Assembly: GCA_017463865.1 (NCBI GenBank)
Contig: JAFTOI010000007.1
Span: 18,861-82,860, forward strand
Direction of reading: 5' to 3'
Length of the DNA stretch: 64,000 bases
Source of the DNA: Clostridia bacterium
GTDB lineage: Bacteria > Bacillota > Clostridia > Oscillospirales > CAG-272
Positions 17,066 to 28,155 of the stretch are shown piece by piece. The position numbers and the translations under genes were made by a program. The notes below the pieces were generated by a model that saw only the letters and a list, made by a program, of their open reading frames with translations, had not been told where the DNA came from and did not search any database. Position 1 is the stretch's first letter. The number at the start of each line of letters is the position of its first letter.

Positions 17066-17824
17066 TCACATCATCCGCAGCGTATTGATGATCGCAATCA
17101 CCAAAAACGATGCGAAGAGGAGCGCGATAGCATAAAAAAGCATGGACGGTGCGATGAAGCCCAGCACAAGACCGACCAGAACAACGGCGGCGGTAATGAC
17201 AAAGGGCAGGCGCTCCTTGGAAGCAGTGGGGACAAGCTTCCCCAGCGGATGCTTGCCGCCGACGAGCATCATCAGCACGACGATCTCGAGCGCGGCCAGC
17301 AGAACAGCGGGCACGATCAGCCCAAGGATGCCGGTGCCGAAGCGGAAGAAGGCAAGCAGCAGACCGCCGGCCAGCGTCACCGCGGAATAGGCGAAGAAGG
17401 TGCGCGGATAGAGATAATAGATGTAAAACAGAGCCGAGGCCGCAATCAGGCAGACCAGAAGGCGGGTCCCCGACAGAGCGGAGTAACCGACACAGGCTGC
17501 GAGCAGACCGCCGGCGATGATGGTCAGCAGTGAGCCCGAGAGAACGGTGTCATGCTCGTCCACGCCCTTTTTGCGGCGGACGATCCACAGCGCTGCCGCG
17601 CCTGCCGTCAGCAGGGCGAACACGGGGATCAGCACCGGGCGAACTGAATTGTAGAAGGTCAGCGCAGTCGAGATGCTGCTGTTTTTAAGCATCATCACCG
17701 CCAGCACCACGGCAACCAGCACCACCGAAAAAACAATGATCCGCTGGGCGGCCACATCCCGTTTGACGCCGCGGACAGGTGCGGCAGCTGCTTTTTTCAT
17801 ATTACTCAACACGATCAACTCCAT
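17066..17824 (-). CDS. Uncharacterised multi-pass membrane protein
   Basis: A 252-residue protein of unknown family. After a basic N-terminus there are about seven hydrophobic segments arranged in pairs, with short charged loops (VRRKKGVDEHD, TASKERLP). The start overlaps the rsmE stop (TGATG). A downstream ATG at 17800 (MKKAAAAP) is an alternative; neither has a strong ribosome binding site, which favours coupling to rsmE. No catalytic motif is seen. Confidence 0.65.
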   Translation of the reverse strand: MELIVLSNMKKAAAAPVRGVKRDVAAQRIIVFSVVLVAVVLAVMMLKNSSISTALTFYNSVRPVLIPVFALLTAGAAALWIVRRKKGVDEHDTVLSGSLLTIIAGGLLAACVGYSALSGTRLLVCLIAASALFYIYYLYPRTFFAYSAVTLAGGLLLAFFRFGTGILGLIVPAVLLAALEIVVLMMLVGGKHPLGKLVPTASKERLPFVITAAVVLVGLVLGFIAPSMLFYAIALLFASFLVIAIINTLRMM

Positions 17825-18606
17825 CAGATAGTTTTGGTTTGCTGTGCCAGCTCAAGGGCATAGCTGAGACAGGACAGGGCAAAGACCGGCGCTGTTTCAC
17901 AGCGCAGAATCCGCGCCCCCAGCCCGATCGAGACAAGACCGGCCGCTTTTGCCGCCTCGGCCTCCTCTGGTGAGAAGCCGCCCTCAGCGCCAACAACCAG
18001 TGACACGGTGCGCACAGGCTCGATCCGCCGCGCAATGGCGGCGGGCAGGGTCAGAGCCTGCTCGTCCTCATAGCAGAAGAGGGGCAGGTCAGCCTCGGCC
18101 GCCTCGCGCAGCATGGCGGCAAAGGACAGCGGCAGCGCCACGCGGGGGATACGCCCCCGGCCGCACTGCTTGGCGGCCTCGGCGGCGATGCGCTGGCGGC
18201 GGAGCTGCTTCTTCTCTTCCCCGTCGCCCGGCCGAACAATACAGCGCGAGCTGACAAAGGGAATGATCTCCGAGGCCCCGCACTCAACCGCCTTCTGGAT
18301 GACCGTCTCCAGCTTGTCTGCCTTGGACAGGGCGACGTACAGGCGGGCAAAATAGGGCGGCTCGGCGCGGCAGGGCAAGGTCTGCTCGATCCGCGCGTCG
18401 ACGGTGGTGCCGTCAAAGCGGAACAGCACGCAGTGATGCTCGACCGCCCCGCAGTCGGGGCCGTCGGCCGGGCAGACGACGATCTTCTCCCCCGCCGCCA
18501 TGCGCAGCGAGCGGGAAATATGATGCGCGTCCTCCCCCGTGATGGTCACGACGCGGCCGTCGGGGGTATCGGTGAACTGCGCAGTCGGGACAAAAAACCT
18601 CGGCAT
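17824..18606 (-). CDS. rsmE: 16S rRNA (uracil-1498-N3)-methyltransferase
   Basis: A 260-residue SPOUT methyltransferase. The N-terminal PUA-like domain begins MPRFFVPTAQF; the knot region has VVGAEGGFSPEEAEAA and LGARILRCETAP, the SAM-binding motifs. It methylates U1498 of 16S rRNA. The ATG at 18606 follows AAAGGAG. In many Bacillota rsmE follows prmA at the end of the dnaK operon; here about 3 kb with an aldolase and an AI-2E transporter separate them, and rsmE has its own promoter. Confidence 0.93.
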   Translation of the reverse strand: MPRFFVPTAQFTDTPDGRVVTITGEDAHHISRSLRMAAGEKIVVCPADGPDCGAVEHHCVLFRFDGTTVDARIEQTLPCRAEPPYFARLYVALSKADKLETVIQKAVECGASEIIPFVSSRCIVRPGDGEEKKQLRRQRIAAEAAKQCGRGRIPRVALPLSFAAMLREAAEADLPLFCYEDEQALTLPAAIARRIEPVRTVSLVVGAEGGFSPEEAEAAKAAGLVSIGLGARILRCETAPVFALSCLSYALELAQQTKTI

Positions 18607-18666
18607 AAGCGCTCCTTTTGGCAAAGTGAAGCCTGTGCCAAGGCACAGGCAACTCTATTCCCGTTC

Positions 18667-18695
18667 ATTATACTACAGATTGCCCAATTTGTCAA
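18667..18695 (-). promoter_or_regulatory. Consensus promoter of rsmE
   Basis: TTGACA, 17 bases, TATAAT on the minus strand: both hexamers match consensus exactly. It lies about 60 bases upstream of the rsmE ATG. Confidence 0.85.
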
Positions 18696-18790
18696 AGCTT
18701 TTTTTGATAAAAATCGCAAATTTTTCGCTTTTTTTCACAATTCGCGGCTTAGACGGACACAAATTGGGGTAAATCCGACCGAAAGGCGGG

Positions 18791-20059
18791 TCAATGCTTG
18801 CGTGATCTGCCCTTTCGCTTGGGTTTGGCGGGGGCGGGCGCAGGCGCGGGCTCGGGTGTTTCCTCGGCGGGAGCGGGGGCTTCCGCCGGCTGCTCGGCCG
18901 GTGCGGCAGAGACGGCCGCCTTGCAGCTGAGGCGGTAGTCGATCAGCTGGCGGAAGAGGGTGTAGAGCACCGAGCAGAGGGGGACGCTGACGAGAATGGT
19001 CAGCACGCCGCCGATGTTGCCGCCGACCAGCACCGCGACAATGACCAGTATCCCGGGCAGGCCGACCTTCTTGCCGACGATGCGGGGATAAATGAGATTA
19101 TTCTCCAGCTGCTGCAGCACGACAAGGAAAACGATGAAGAGCAGCGCCTTGATCGGGCTGACGGTCAGGATGAGAAAGGCCGAGACGCCGCCGCCGATAA
19201 AGGCGCCAAAGACGGGGATCAGCGCCGATACGGCGACCAGCACCGACACCACGCCGGCATAGGGGAAGCGGAAAATGAGCATGCCGATGCAGCAGAGGCC
19301 GCCGAGCACCACTGCCTCGGTCAGCTGACCGGTGAGAAAGTTCGAGAAGGTGCTGTTTGACAGCCGGCCGATCTCCTCGAGCTCGGCCGTGACGCGGTCG
19401 GGCAGGAAGGCCCGCATGACGCGGTCGAGGAAGGCCGCAATCTGCTCCTTCTGCAGCAGGATATAGATGGCCAGAATGAACCCGAGGAAGAAGTTGGCGA
19501 TGCCGCCGAAAATGGAGCTGGTGAAGGTGGTGGCAAAGTCGAAGAGCGACCCGGTGCCGTTTTTGAGGACGTCAAAGACGGTGGTGAACAGGTTGTTCCA
19601 GTCGACCTTCAGCTCGGCGATGAATTCGGCAGAGATGTTATTCTCCTCCAGCCATGCAATGATCTCGGGTAGGGCGCGCTCGATCCAGGCCTGCACGGTC
19701 GGGATGAGGGTGGAGACCGTCTCGCCGATGCCGGGGATGACGACCAGCAGGATCAGCGCGATGACGATGAGAATGGCAAGGAGCGTCAGGATCAGGGCCA
19801 GCGGCCGGCGCAGGCGGCGGACGGCAGGACGCGGACTGCGCCCCATGCCGCCGAGCAGCTTCTCCTCGAAGGTACGCATCACAACGTTGAGCACAAAGGC
19901 AATGCAGAGTCCGAGAATAAGTGGGGAGATCAGGCCAAAGAGCCAGCCGAGGAAAGCACCGACGGCAGACAAATTCTGCACGAGGGCAAAGAGCAGCACG
20001 CCAAAGGCGATCAGCAGCATGGCGCGGCGGGTACTGTGGTCGTTGTACGGTTTTTTCAC
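18791..20059 (-). CDS. AI-2E family transporter
   Basis: A 422-residue membrane protein of the AI-2E/TqsA/YdiK family. Paired N-terminal helices are followed by an amphipathic, probably extracytoplasmic stretch (IPTVQAWIERALPEIIAWLE) and a C-terminal helical block with LTEAVVLGGLCCIGML, VLVAVSALIPVFGAFIGG and ENNLIYPRIVGKKVGLP, all family landmarks. The C-terminal tail of about 45 residues is Pro/Ala/Glu-rich then very basic. GTG start at 20059 with GGAGG upstream. Family substrates are mostly unknown; some are Na+/H+ antiporters. Confidence 0.88.
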   Translation of the reverse strand: MKKPYNDHSTRRAMLLIAFGVLLFALVQNLSAVGAFLGWLFGLISPLILGLCIAFVLNVVMRTFEEKLLGGMGRSPRPAVRRLRRPLALILTLLAILIVIALILLVVIPGIGETVSTLIPTVQAWIERALPEIIAWLEENNISAEFIAELKVDWNNLFTTVFDVLKNGTGSLFDFATTFTSSIFGGIANFFLGFILAIYILLQKEQIAAFLDRVMRAFLPDRVTAELEEIGRLSNSTFSNFLTGQLTEAVVLGGLCCIGMLIFRFPYAGVVSVLVAVSALIPVFGAFIGGGVSAFLILTVSPIKALLFIVFLVVLQQLENNLIYPRIVGKKVGLPGILVIVAVLVGGNIGGVLTILVSVPLCSVLYTLFRQLIDYRLSCKAAVSAAPAEQPAEAPAPAEETPEPAPAPAPAKPKRKGRSRKH

Positions 20060-20103
20060 AGGGAAACCTCCGGATCAGTTTCGATGCAGGCGGCGATGTC
20101 GGA

Positions 20104-21396
20104 TCAAAGATGGAAAGCGACCTCGATATCGCGGACGTCCTCGTCCCCGATCTTGACCAGCTTTTCCTTCATCATGGTCGAGAAAACGATGGCGCGGGCG
20201 CTGTACTCCATCACCTCAAGGCGGTCAAAGGCGTTGAGGATGGAGGTGCCGGCGGTGATGACGCAGTCGTTCTCGACGATGCAGACCGGCTCCTTGGGCG
20301 TGATGGCCTGCGCGAGCAGATCGGGCTGGAGGAAGTTCGCGCCGTAGGGGAAGCGGGGCGCGTGCTTGAGCATGATGTAGCTTTCGGGAATCAAGCGGGC
20401 GTCAAAATCGCCGTCGGTGAGGGCAAAGGCCGAGATGTAGGGCGCATGGGCGATCATCACGGCGTTGAACTCGGGGTGGGCGGCGAACAGCTTTTCGACC
20501 AGGCGGACGGCATGCGACGGCACGGTGCCGGGCGCGCATGCACCGTCCTTGACGTAGATGAGATCATCCGGCTCGAGGTAGAGGCGGTCGCGGTCGTTGG
20601 GGGTGATAAGAAAGCCGCCGTCGTCTACGCGGGCGGCATAGGTGCCGTAGGCGGAGGTGACGAGCTGATTCCGATAGGCGCGGGCCAGCATGCGGCAGAT
20701 CTCCTCCCGCTTGGCCTGCTCGTCGGCGGCGGGGGTGTGCGCCTCCAGCTCGGCCATCATCGGTGCGGCCTCGAGGGCATAGAGGGTGCGATGCTTCTCG
20801 TTCAGCGGCAGGCGGCGGGTGCCGAGGGCGTCAATGTTGATCTCGATGCGGGCGCAGTAATCGAGCGTCTCAAACATCATGAAGGCCCGGAACAGGTTGG
20901 CTGCCCCCACCACGACGCCGTGGTTCTCGAGCATGACCGAGCTGGCTCCAGCAGCAAATTCCTCCGCGATATACGCACCCAGCGTTTCACTGCCCGGGAC
21001 GGCGTACTTGGCCATGGCCAGCTTGCCGCACAGCTCGGCTGCACCGGGGATCAGGGTAGTATCGGGCATGCGGCGGACGACCGAAAAAGCGACGAGCGCC
21101 GGCGGGTGCGCATGCAGAACGGCACGGATATCGGGGCGGCTGCGGTAGATGGCCAGGTGGAAGGGATACTCGCTGGACGGCTTATGCGGGCCGATGATGG
21201 TGCCGTCAGGCTTGACCTGCATGATGTCGGCGCGGGTGAGATTGCACTTATCGACGCCGCTGGGGCTGATCCAAAGGCTGCCGTCTTCGTCCATGATGGA
21301 GAGGTTGCCGCCCGAGGTGGTGGTCATGGCGTTGCGGTAAAGGCGGTTCATGATCTCGACGATCGCGTCAGCGGGGTGGAGCTTGGTGATATCCAT
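20104..21396 (-). CDS. Tandem class II aldolase/adducin-domain protein
   Basis: 430 residues made of two class II aldolase domains in tandem. Domain 1 (about 1-215) has all catalytic and zinc residues: TSGGNLS, SPSG, Glu76 in SSEYPFHLAIY, His95 and His97 in VLHAHPP and His159 in ENHGVV. Domain 2 (about 225-430) keeps the fold landmarks but reads MIAHAPY and ENDCVI at the zinc sites, so two His ligands are gone. Relatives cleave fuculose-1-P, rhamnulose-1-P or ribulose-5-P. The degenerate half may be structural or regulatory. It has its own promoter and sits between prmA and rsmE. Confidence 0.85.
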   Translation of the reverse strand: MDITKLHPADAIVEIMNRLYRNAMTTTSGGNLSIMDEDGSLWISPSGVDKCNLTRADIMQVKPDGTIIGPHKPSSEYPFHLAIYRSRPDIRAVLHAHPPALVAFSVVRRMPDTTLIPGAAELCGKLAMAKYAVPGSETLGAYIAEEFAAGASSVMLENHGVVVGAANLFRAFMMFETLDYCARIEINIDALGTRRLPLNEKHRTLYALEAAPMMAELEAHTPAADEQAKREEICRMLARAYRNQLVTSAYGTYAARVDDGGFLITPNDRDRLYLEPDDLIYVKDGACAPGTVPSHAVRLVEKLFAAHPEFNAVMIAHAPYISAFALTDGDFDARLIPESYIMLKHAPRFPYGANFLQPDLLAQAITPKEPVCIVENDCVITAGTSILNAFDRLEVMEYSARAIVFSTMMKEKLVKIGDEDVRDIEVAFHL

Positions 21397-21460
21397 GGTT
21401 GTTCCTCTTTATTTTATGCAGAATGGACGCCGCCGCTCGGGCGGGGCGGGATTTTACTTT

Positions 21461-21489
21461 ATTATAACATAGAATTCGGCGAAATGCAA
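21461..21489 (-). promoter_or_regulatory. Promoter of the tandem aldolase gene
   Basis: TTGCAT, 17 bases, TATAAT on the minus strand, about 65 bases upstream of the ATG at 21396. Confidence 0.7.
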
Positions 21490-21520
21490 TTTATTCTGCG
21501 ATTTTTCTTTCCACTTCAAC

Positions 21521-21549
21521 GTAAAAACCGGACGCTTCCGCGTCCGGTT
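21521..21549 (-). terminator. Rho-independent terminator of prmA
   Basis: Stem AACCGGACGC/GCGTCCGGTT with a 4-base loop and a short T-run, 11 bases past the prmA stop. Confidence 0.75.
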
Positions 21550-21560
21550 CTGCGATTCGC

Positions 21561-22487
21561 TTATTCGCCGTCCCAGCGCAGGGCCAGGGCGCACCAGTCG
21601 TTCTCGGCCGCGCGCTCGACCACAGTAAAGCCGCGGGCGCAGAGCTCGATCTCGACCTCGGCGGCGCGGGGCTCGATGATGCCCGAGGCCAGCAGGATGC
21701 CGCCCTTCTCCATGTACGCGCCGATGTCGGGCGCCATGCGGAGGATGATATCGGCGACGATATTCGCCGCGACAAGGCCGTACTTCTCGCCCTTCGGCAC
21801 CTGACGCAGAAGGTCAGACTGGCCGACGCTGACCGTGTCCTCGCAGGCGTTGTCCTTGACATTTTCCCGCGCCACCTTGACGGCGACGGGGTCGATGTCA
21901 TACGCCGCGCAGGGGGCCGCGCCCAGCTTGGCCGCGCAGATGGCGAGGATGGCCGTGCCGCAGCCGACGTCGAGCATCTTCACACCGGGGGTGGTGTAGC
22001 GCTCGAGCAGGCCGAGCACCAGCCGCGTCGTCTCGTGCGTGCCGGTGCCGAAGGCCATGCCGGGATCCATGCGGACGATGACCTCGTCCGGGGCGGCGTC
22101 GTATTTTTCCCACTGGGGGACGATGACCAGCCGCTGGCCGATCTTGATGGGCTTGTAGTACTGCTTCCAGTTCTCGGCCCAGTCCTCCTCGCGAAGGCCT
22201 ACGATCTCCAGGCGTGCGTCGATGCCCTCGCCGGCGAAGCGCTCGCGCAGGAAGGCGACGGCGTCGGCAACGCCGCCGTCGGAGGGGATGTAGACCGAGA
22301 CCGCCGCGTGCTCGCGGTCGGCCTCGAGGATGGTCTCGTCGACCAGCTCGCCGTACATGCCGTTGAGCGAAAAGTCGCTGTAATCCTCGATCATCAGCTG
22401 CGCCGAGATGACGCTCATGACCGCGCAGGCGGTGTCAAGCTGCGCAGTGGGGACGGTGGCTTTGAGTTGGGTCCATTCCTGATCCAT
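21561..22487 (-). CDS. prmA: Ribosomal protein L11 methyltransferase
   Basis: A 308-residue SAM-dependent methyltransferase. The PrmA-specific DPGMAFGTGTHETTRLVL precedes the SAM loop LDVGCGTAILAICAAKLGA, and VAANIVADIILRMAP holds the NI(V/L)A motif of motif IV. It methylates L11 in the free protein or ribosome. It follows dnaJ, the standard order in Bacillota, but repeat A copy 2 lies between them. Confidence 0.94.
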   Translation of the reverse strand: MDQEWTQLKATVPTAQLDTACAVMSVISAQLMIEDYSDFSLNGMYGELVDETILEADREHAAVSVYIPSDGGVADAVAFLRERFAGEGIDARLEIVGLREEDWAENWKQYYKPIKIGQRLVIVPQWEKYDAAPDEVIVRMDPGMAFGTGTHETTRLVLGLLERYTTPGVKMLDVGCGTAILAICAAKLGAAPCAAYDIDPVAVKVARENVKDNACEDTVSVGQSDLLRQVPKGEKYGLVAANIVADIILRMAPDIGAYMEKGGILLASGIIEPRAAEVEIELCARGFTVVERAAENDWCALALRWDGE

Positions 22488-22522
22488 GGTGGGTCTCCTT
22501 GTGTATTTGTAGTGATTGCTGG

Positions 22523-22653
22523 GAACACCTCATCCGTCTTGGCCTTACGGCCAAGCCACCTTCCCCTCTAGGGGAAGGCTTGGAACAACAGCGATCTGAA
22601 ATGAGCCTTCCCCTTGAGGGGAAGGTGTCCCCGCAGGGGACGGATGAGGTGTC
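22523..22653. repeat. Dispersed dyad repeat A, copy 2
   Basis: Located between prmA and dnaJ. The left half has ACACCTCATCCGTC, a TTGGCC..GGCCAA stem and CCTTCCCCTCTAGGGGAAGG. The right half has CCTTCCCCTTGAGGGGAAGG, a CCCC..GGGG stem and GACGGATGAGGTGT. Confidence 0.85.
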
Positions 22654-22662
22654 TCCATGCCC

Positions 22663-23805
22663 TTACTTATCCTTGCCGAAGAACTTCGCGCGGAAGCCGT
22701 TCTTCTTCGCATAATTCTTCTCGCCGCAGGCGTCGGCGAAGGCGCGCATGGCGTCGCGCTGTTTTTCGTTGAGATTCTTCGGGATCTCCACGTTGACCGA
22801 GAAGATCAAGTCGCCGCGCCGGCTGGAGTTGACGTAGGGAATGCCCTTCCCTTTCAGCGTGAATGCCGTGCCGGGCTGGGTCCCCTCGGGGATATCGTAC
22901 TTCTGCTTGCCTTCAAGCGTAGGCACCTCGATCTCGGCACCGAGGGTGGCGTCGGCGACAGTGATCGGGATCTCGCAGTAGATGTTATACCCGTCACGCT
23001 CGAAGAAAGCGTGGGGACGGACGCTGACGATGAGGATCAGGTCGCCGGCCGCGCCGCCGTTGCGGCCCTCGTTGCCCTCACCGCGGAGCGCGATGCGCTC
23101 GCCGTCGTCGATGCCGGCGGGGATAGAGACGCTGAGCTTGCGGGTGATGCGGACGTATCCGGTGCCGCGGCAGTTGTCGCAGGGGTTCTTGATGATCTTA
23201 CCGCTGCCCTTACACTTCTCACAGGTGACGGTCGACTGGAAGGCCATGCCGCCGAGGCGCTGGGTGACGCGCTTCTGGCCGCTGCCGCCGCAGTCGGAGC
23301 AGGTCTCGGCGCTCGAGCCTGCGGCCGCGCCCGAACCGTTACAGTCGGGGCACTTCTGCACGCGGGCGTAGGAGATGTCGCGCTTGACACCGAAGGCCGC
23401 CTCCTCGAAGGAGATGGTGATGCGGACGCCGATGTCCTCGCCGCGCACGGGGGCATTACGGCGCGCGGAGGACGAGCCTCCGCCGAAGCCGCCGCCGAAG
23501 AACGAGCTGAAGATATCGCCGAAGTCACCGAAATCGCCAAAGCCGCCGAAGCCCGCGCCGCCTCCGCCCATCGAGGGGTCAAAGGCCGCGTGGCCGTACT
23601 GGTCGTATTTGGCGCGTTTATCGGGGTCGGAGAGGACGTCGTAGGCCTCGTTGACCTCCTTGAATTTGGCTTCGGCCTCGGCGTCGCCCGGGTTCATATC
23701 GGGGTGGTACTTTTTGGCGAGGGAGCGGTAGGCTTTCTTGATCGCCGACTCATCCGCGCCTTTTTCGAGGCCGAGTACCTCATAATAATCACGTTTGTCT
23801 GCCAT
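22663..23805 (-). CDS. dnaJ: Chaperone protein DnaJ
   Basis: 380 residues. J domain (1-70) with the HPD motif in [10 protein letters not shown], a long Gly/Phe-rich linker (about 75-130), and four zinc motifs [24 protein letters not shown] and CDNCRGTG, followed by the substrate-binding C-terminal domains. It stimulates DnaK ATPase and delivers clients. The ATG at 23805 ([10 protein letters not shown]) has GGAG upstream. A palindromic repeat separates it from dnaK. Confidence 0.97.
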   Translation of the reverse strand: MADKRDYYEVLGLEKGADESAIKKAYRSLAKKYHPDMNPGDAEAEAKFKEVNEAYDVLSDPDKRAKYDQYGHAAFDPSMGGGGAGFGGFGDFGDFGDIFSSFFGGGFGGGSSSARRNAPVRGEDIGVRITISFEEAAFGVKRDISYARVQKCPDCNGSGAAAGSSAETCSDCGGSGQKRVTQRLGGMAFQSTVTCEKCKGSGKIIKNPCDNCRGTGYVRITRKLSVSIPAGIDDGERIALRGEGNEGRNGGAAGDLILIVSVRPHAFFERDGYNIYCEIPITVADATLGAEIEVPTLEGKQKYDIPEGTQPGTAFTLKGKGIPYVNSSRRGDLIFSVNVEIPKNLNEKQRDAMRAFADACGEKNYAKKNGFRAKFFGKDK

Positions 23806-23821
23806 GGGAGACTCCAATCTA

Positions 23822-24014
23822 TAGCATAGTCAAAGGGCATGGGGCGCTGCCCCAACCCCCGGTCAAGGGGCTTTTTGAAAAAAGCCCCTTGACAATCCCC
23901 AAAAACTTCCACCCACGCCCTCGATTCTGTACAGCCTGAATCTGTGGCGTGTTTGGAAGTTTTCGCGGGGGTGTGGGGGAGCCTTTTTCAAAAGGCTTCC
24001 CCACGTCCTTGTTC
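23822..24014. repeat. Palindromic intergenic element between dnaK and dnaJ
   Basis: Contains a long perfect hairpin around GTCAAGGGGCTTTTT / AAAAAGCCCCTTGAC and, further on, an inverted half with GGAAGTTTTCG and a second hairpin (GGGGAGCC..GGCTTCCCC). Its plan, two stems in inverted halves, resembles repeat B, but the sequence is different. Confidence 0.65.
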
Positions 24015-25898
<1,884 letters not shown>

Positions 25899-25919
25899 TT
25901 ATTCAGGGTTTGGTGGACG

Positions 25920-26079
25920 GGGTTCCCGCACATCCGTGCGGGGCACCTCATCCGGCGCGCGCGCCACCTACCCTCAAGGGGAAGGCTTTAAGGTTCGCAG
26001 TGTTCAATCGCCTTCCCCTTAAGGGGAAGGTGTCACCGCAGGTGACGGATGAGGTGTCCTGCACGAAGTGCAGGCGCGG
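25920..26079. repeat. Dispersed dyad repeat A, copy 3
   Basis: Located between grpE and dnaK. The right half keeps CCTTCCCCTTAAGGGGAAGG, GTGTCACCGCAGGTGACGG and ATGAGGTGT. The left half is more diverged (CACCTCATCCGGCGCG). Confidence 0.85.
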
Positions 26080-26115
26080 GAGCCACCTTCAAATAAAACG
26101 AATAACTGCTGACGA

Positions 26116-26712
26116 TCAATTTGCCACCTTGACCATGGCGTACCGGAGCACCTTCTCGCCCCGGATATAGCCCTTCTGCAGGACCTCGACGACCTCGCTC
26201 TCGCCGTACTGCTCATCCTCGATGTGCATCACGGCGTTGTGCAGATTGGGGTCAAAAGGCTTGCCCAGCGCTTCGATCTCGGCGATGCCCATGCCGGTCA
26301 GCACCTCGACGAAACTCTTGAGCGTCATACCGACCCCCTGCGACACCGTCGCGGCGTCGCTGTACTGTGCGGCCCGCTCAAGGTTGTCGAGCACCGGCAG
26401 AATCTTCGTGAGCAGATCGGCGTATGCGTCGGCGTACAGTCCCTCGCGCTCCTTGGCGGTGCGCTTGCGGAAGTTGTCGTACTCGGCCATCATGTGCAGA
26501 TACTTGTCGGTCTCCTCAGCCAGCGCTGCCTTAGCGTCGTCGAGCTTCTTATTGGCCTCGATCAGCTCTGCCTCAAGGCGGCGGGCCTCTTTTTTCCACT
26601 CTTTGTCCTTCTTTTTCGGCTCTGCCTCGGGTGCTTCGGTCTCGGCGGCGGTCTCCTCCGCCTTTTCCTCGACCGGCTCCTCAGCCGGAGCCTGCTTATC
26701 CTTTTCCTGCAT
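26116..26712 (-). CDS. grpE: Nucleotide exchange factor GrpE
   Basis: 198 residues. A low-complexity Glu/Ala-rich N-terminus of about 45 residues is followed by a long coiled coil ending in YLHMMAEYDNFRKRTAKERE and the beta domain with LPVLDNLERAA, GVGMTLKSF and EALGKPFDPNLHNAVM. It releases ADP from DnaK. Its first 17 bases overlap the end of hrcA. Confidence 0.96.
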   Translation of the reverse strand: MQEKDKQAPAEEPVEEKAEETAAETEAPEAEPKKKDKEWKKEARRLEAELIEANKKLDDAKAALAEETDKYLHMMAEYDNFRKRTAKEREGLYADAYADLLTKILPVLDNLERAAQYSDAATVSQGVGMTLKSFVEVLTGMGIAEIEALGKPFDPNLHNAVMHIEDEQYGESEVVEVLQKGYIRGEKVLRYAMVKVAN

Positions 26713-27787
26713 TATGTTCTCCTCCGTTCAATAAATTCGATTGTGTGCCGTCCTCATCCAGCATGGCGGCAACCTGCCCCGCCAGATGCTCGATCATCGT
26801 CACGACGCGCGAGTAATCCATGCGGCAGGGGCCGAGGATGCCGATCGCGCCGACCGTATGGCCGCCGTGGCGGATGGTCTTGAAGATGAGCGACGAGTTC
26901 TGCATGACATCGACCGTGTTTTCCGAGCCGATGTAGATATTGACGTCCTCCGCCTTCGCGCCCGAGACCAAATCAAGGATGTCGTGCTTCTCCTCCAGCG
27001 CCCCCAGCAGCTGCTTGAAGCGGCCGATGTCGGCGTACTCGGGGTACTGCAGCAGGCGGTTAATGCCCTCAAACCGCACATCGCCATCGTCCAGCTCGCT
27101 CATCGTCTCGTAAATGCACTTGATGATCGGGTTGACCATCACCGAGTCGATGCCCATCGCCGCCTCCATGCGCATGATGGCGGGGAGGGTGATCTGCTCG
27201 GCCGAAAGGCCGGCGAGATTCTGATTAAGCGCGGCGGCCAGCCGCGCGGCTGTGTCGGGCAGGATGTCGAAGCCAAGGTGGACGAACTTGCTCTTGACCG
27301 CGCCGGTCGAGGTGACCATGACGAGGATGAAGCTGCGCGGATCGACCCAGACCGTCTCAAACCGGCGGATTGACGCGGCCGCGGGCTTCGGTTTGACCGA
27401 GATGCCGGTGTAGTTGGTCAGCGCCGCAGCCAGCTTCGAGGCCTGCTCGAGGATGGTATCGATCTCAGCCTGCTTGATGCGCAGGAGATTGTTCAGCTCG
27501 GCGATCTCGCGCTGGGTCATGGCGTAGCGGCTGAGCATTGTGTCGACATAGAAGCGGTAGCCCAGCTCGCTGGGCACCCGCCCCGCCGAGGTGTGGGGCT
27601 GCTCGAGGTAGCCCAGCTCCTCCAGCTCCGCCATCTCGTTGCGGATGGTGGCCGAGGAGTAGGCGATCTGCGCGTTCTGCATGATGTAACGCGAGCCGAC
27701 CGGCTCGCCGTTCTCGATGTGTGCGTCGATGATCGCTTTTAATATGAGCTTTTTTCGCTCACTCAATTCGCCGTCCCGTGGACTCAT
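26696..27787 (-). CDS. hrcA: Heat-inducible transcription repressor HrcA
   Basis: A 363-residue repressor. The winged helix covers about residues 1-75 (ENGEPVGSRYIM, YSSATIRNEMAELEELGYL, PHTSAGRVPSELGYRFYVD) and is followed by the GAF-like domain. It binds CIRCE and represses the operon until heat or misfolding occupies GroEL. The ATG at 27787 is used because the CIRCE element and promoter lie just upstream (27820-27886), which rules out longer versions of the frame. Confidence 0.95.
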   Translation of the reverse strand: MSPRDGELSERKKLILKAIIDAHIENGEPVGSRYIMQNAQIAYSSATIRNEMAELEELGYLEQPHTSAGRVPSELGYRFYVDTMLSRYAMTQREIAELNNLLRIKQAEIDTILEQASKLAAALTNYTGISVKPKPAAASIRRFETVWVDPRSFILVMVTSTGAVKSKFVHLGFDILPDTAARLAAALNQNLAGLSAEQITLPAIMRMEAAMGIDSVMVNPIIKCIYETMSELDDGDVRFEGINRLLQYPEYADIGRFKQLLGALEEKHDILDLVSGAKAEDVNIYIGSENTVDVMQNSSLIFKTIRHGGHTVGAIGILGPCRMDYSRVVTMIEHLAGQVAAMLDEDGTQSNLLNGGEHNAGKG

Positions 27788-27819
27788 CTTCGCACCTCGC
27801 TCTCGGATTTGGGTTCGTT

Positions 27820-27846
27820 TTAGCACTCGATGAGGTCGACTGCTAA
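27820..27846. promoter_or_regulatory. CIRCE operator
   Basis: TTAGCACTC, 9 bases, GACTGCTAA: the CIRCE inverted repeat with a single mismatch in the second arm. It lies 33 bases upstream of the hrcA ATG, so HrcA should repress the hrcA-grpE-dnaK-dnaJ transcript. Confidence 0.92.
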
Positions 27847-27857
27847 ACTCTGTATAA

Positions 27858-27886
27858 AATTTACCACGAATCGGCCCTTTTGTCAA
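27858..27886 (-). promoter_or_regulatory. Promoter of the hrcA operon
   Basis: TTGACA, 17 bases, TAAATT on the minus strand, directly upstream of CIRCE. The -35 is perfect and the -10 is moderate. Confidence 0.65.
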
Positions 27887-27950
27887 GAACTTAGTGCGGA
27901 TATTTTGTGAACTTTTTGTAAATCAAGCAAGAGAGTGCCAAAAAACGCGA

Positions 27951-27976
27951 AAAAAGCGCCCCGTGGGGCGCTTTTT
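27951..27976. terminator. Hairpin terminator beside the truncated gene
   Basis: A perfect 12-bp stem AAAAAGCGCCCC/GGGGCGCTTTTT, suited to termination from the minus-strand remnant ending at 27988. Confidence 0.7.
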
Positions 27977-27987
27977 CGTAGGTGTGC

Positions 27988-28155
27988 TCAGCTGTCAAGG
28001 CCGAGGAAAGCGTCGATCAGTTTTTGCGCGCTCTCCTGTGCTGCTGTTTCAAGGGTAACATAACGGGAAGCAGAGTTGGACTGTCCTTCCTTGATCATTG
28101 CACGAGACGCATAGCAGAGATTGCTGAAGCCACTGCCATAGATGAAGGCAATGCC
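27988..28155 (-). pseudogene. 3' remnant of an unidentified gene
   Basis: The last 55 or so codons of a reading frame (GFSNLCYASRAMIKEGQ near its start, KLIDAFLGLDS at its end) run into a stop and a good terminator, but an in-frame stop lies upstream near 28156 and there is no start. The helical tail resembles the C-termini of extracellular sugar-binding proteins, which is a guess. It meets the AraC remnant head-on at about 28150, consistent with a deletion that fused two gene ends. Confidence 0.5.
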
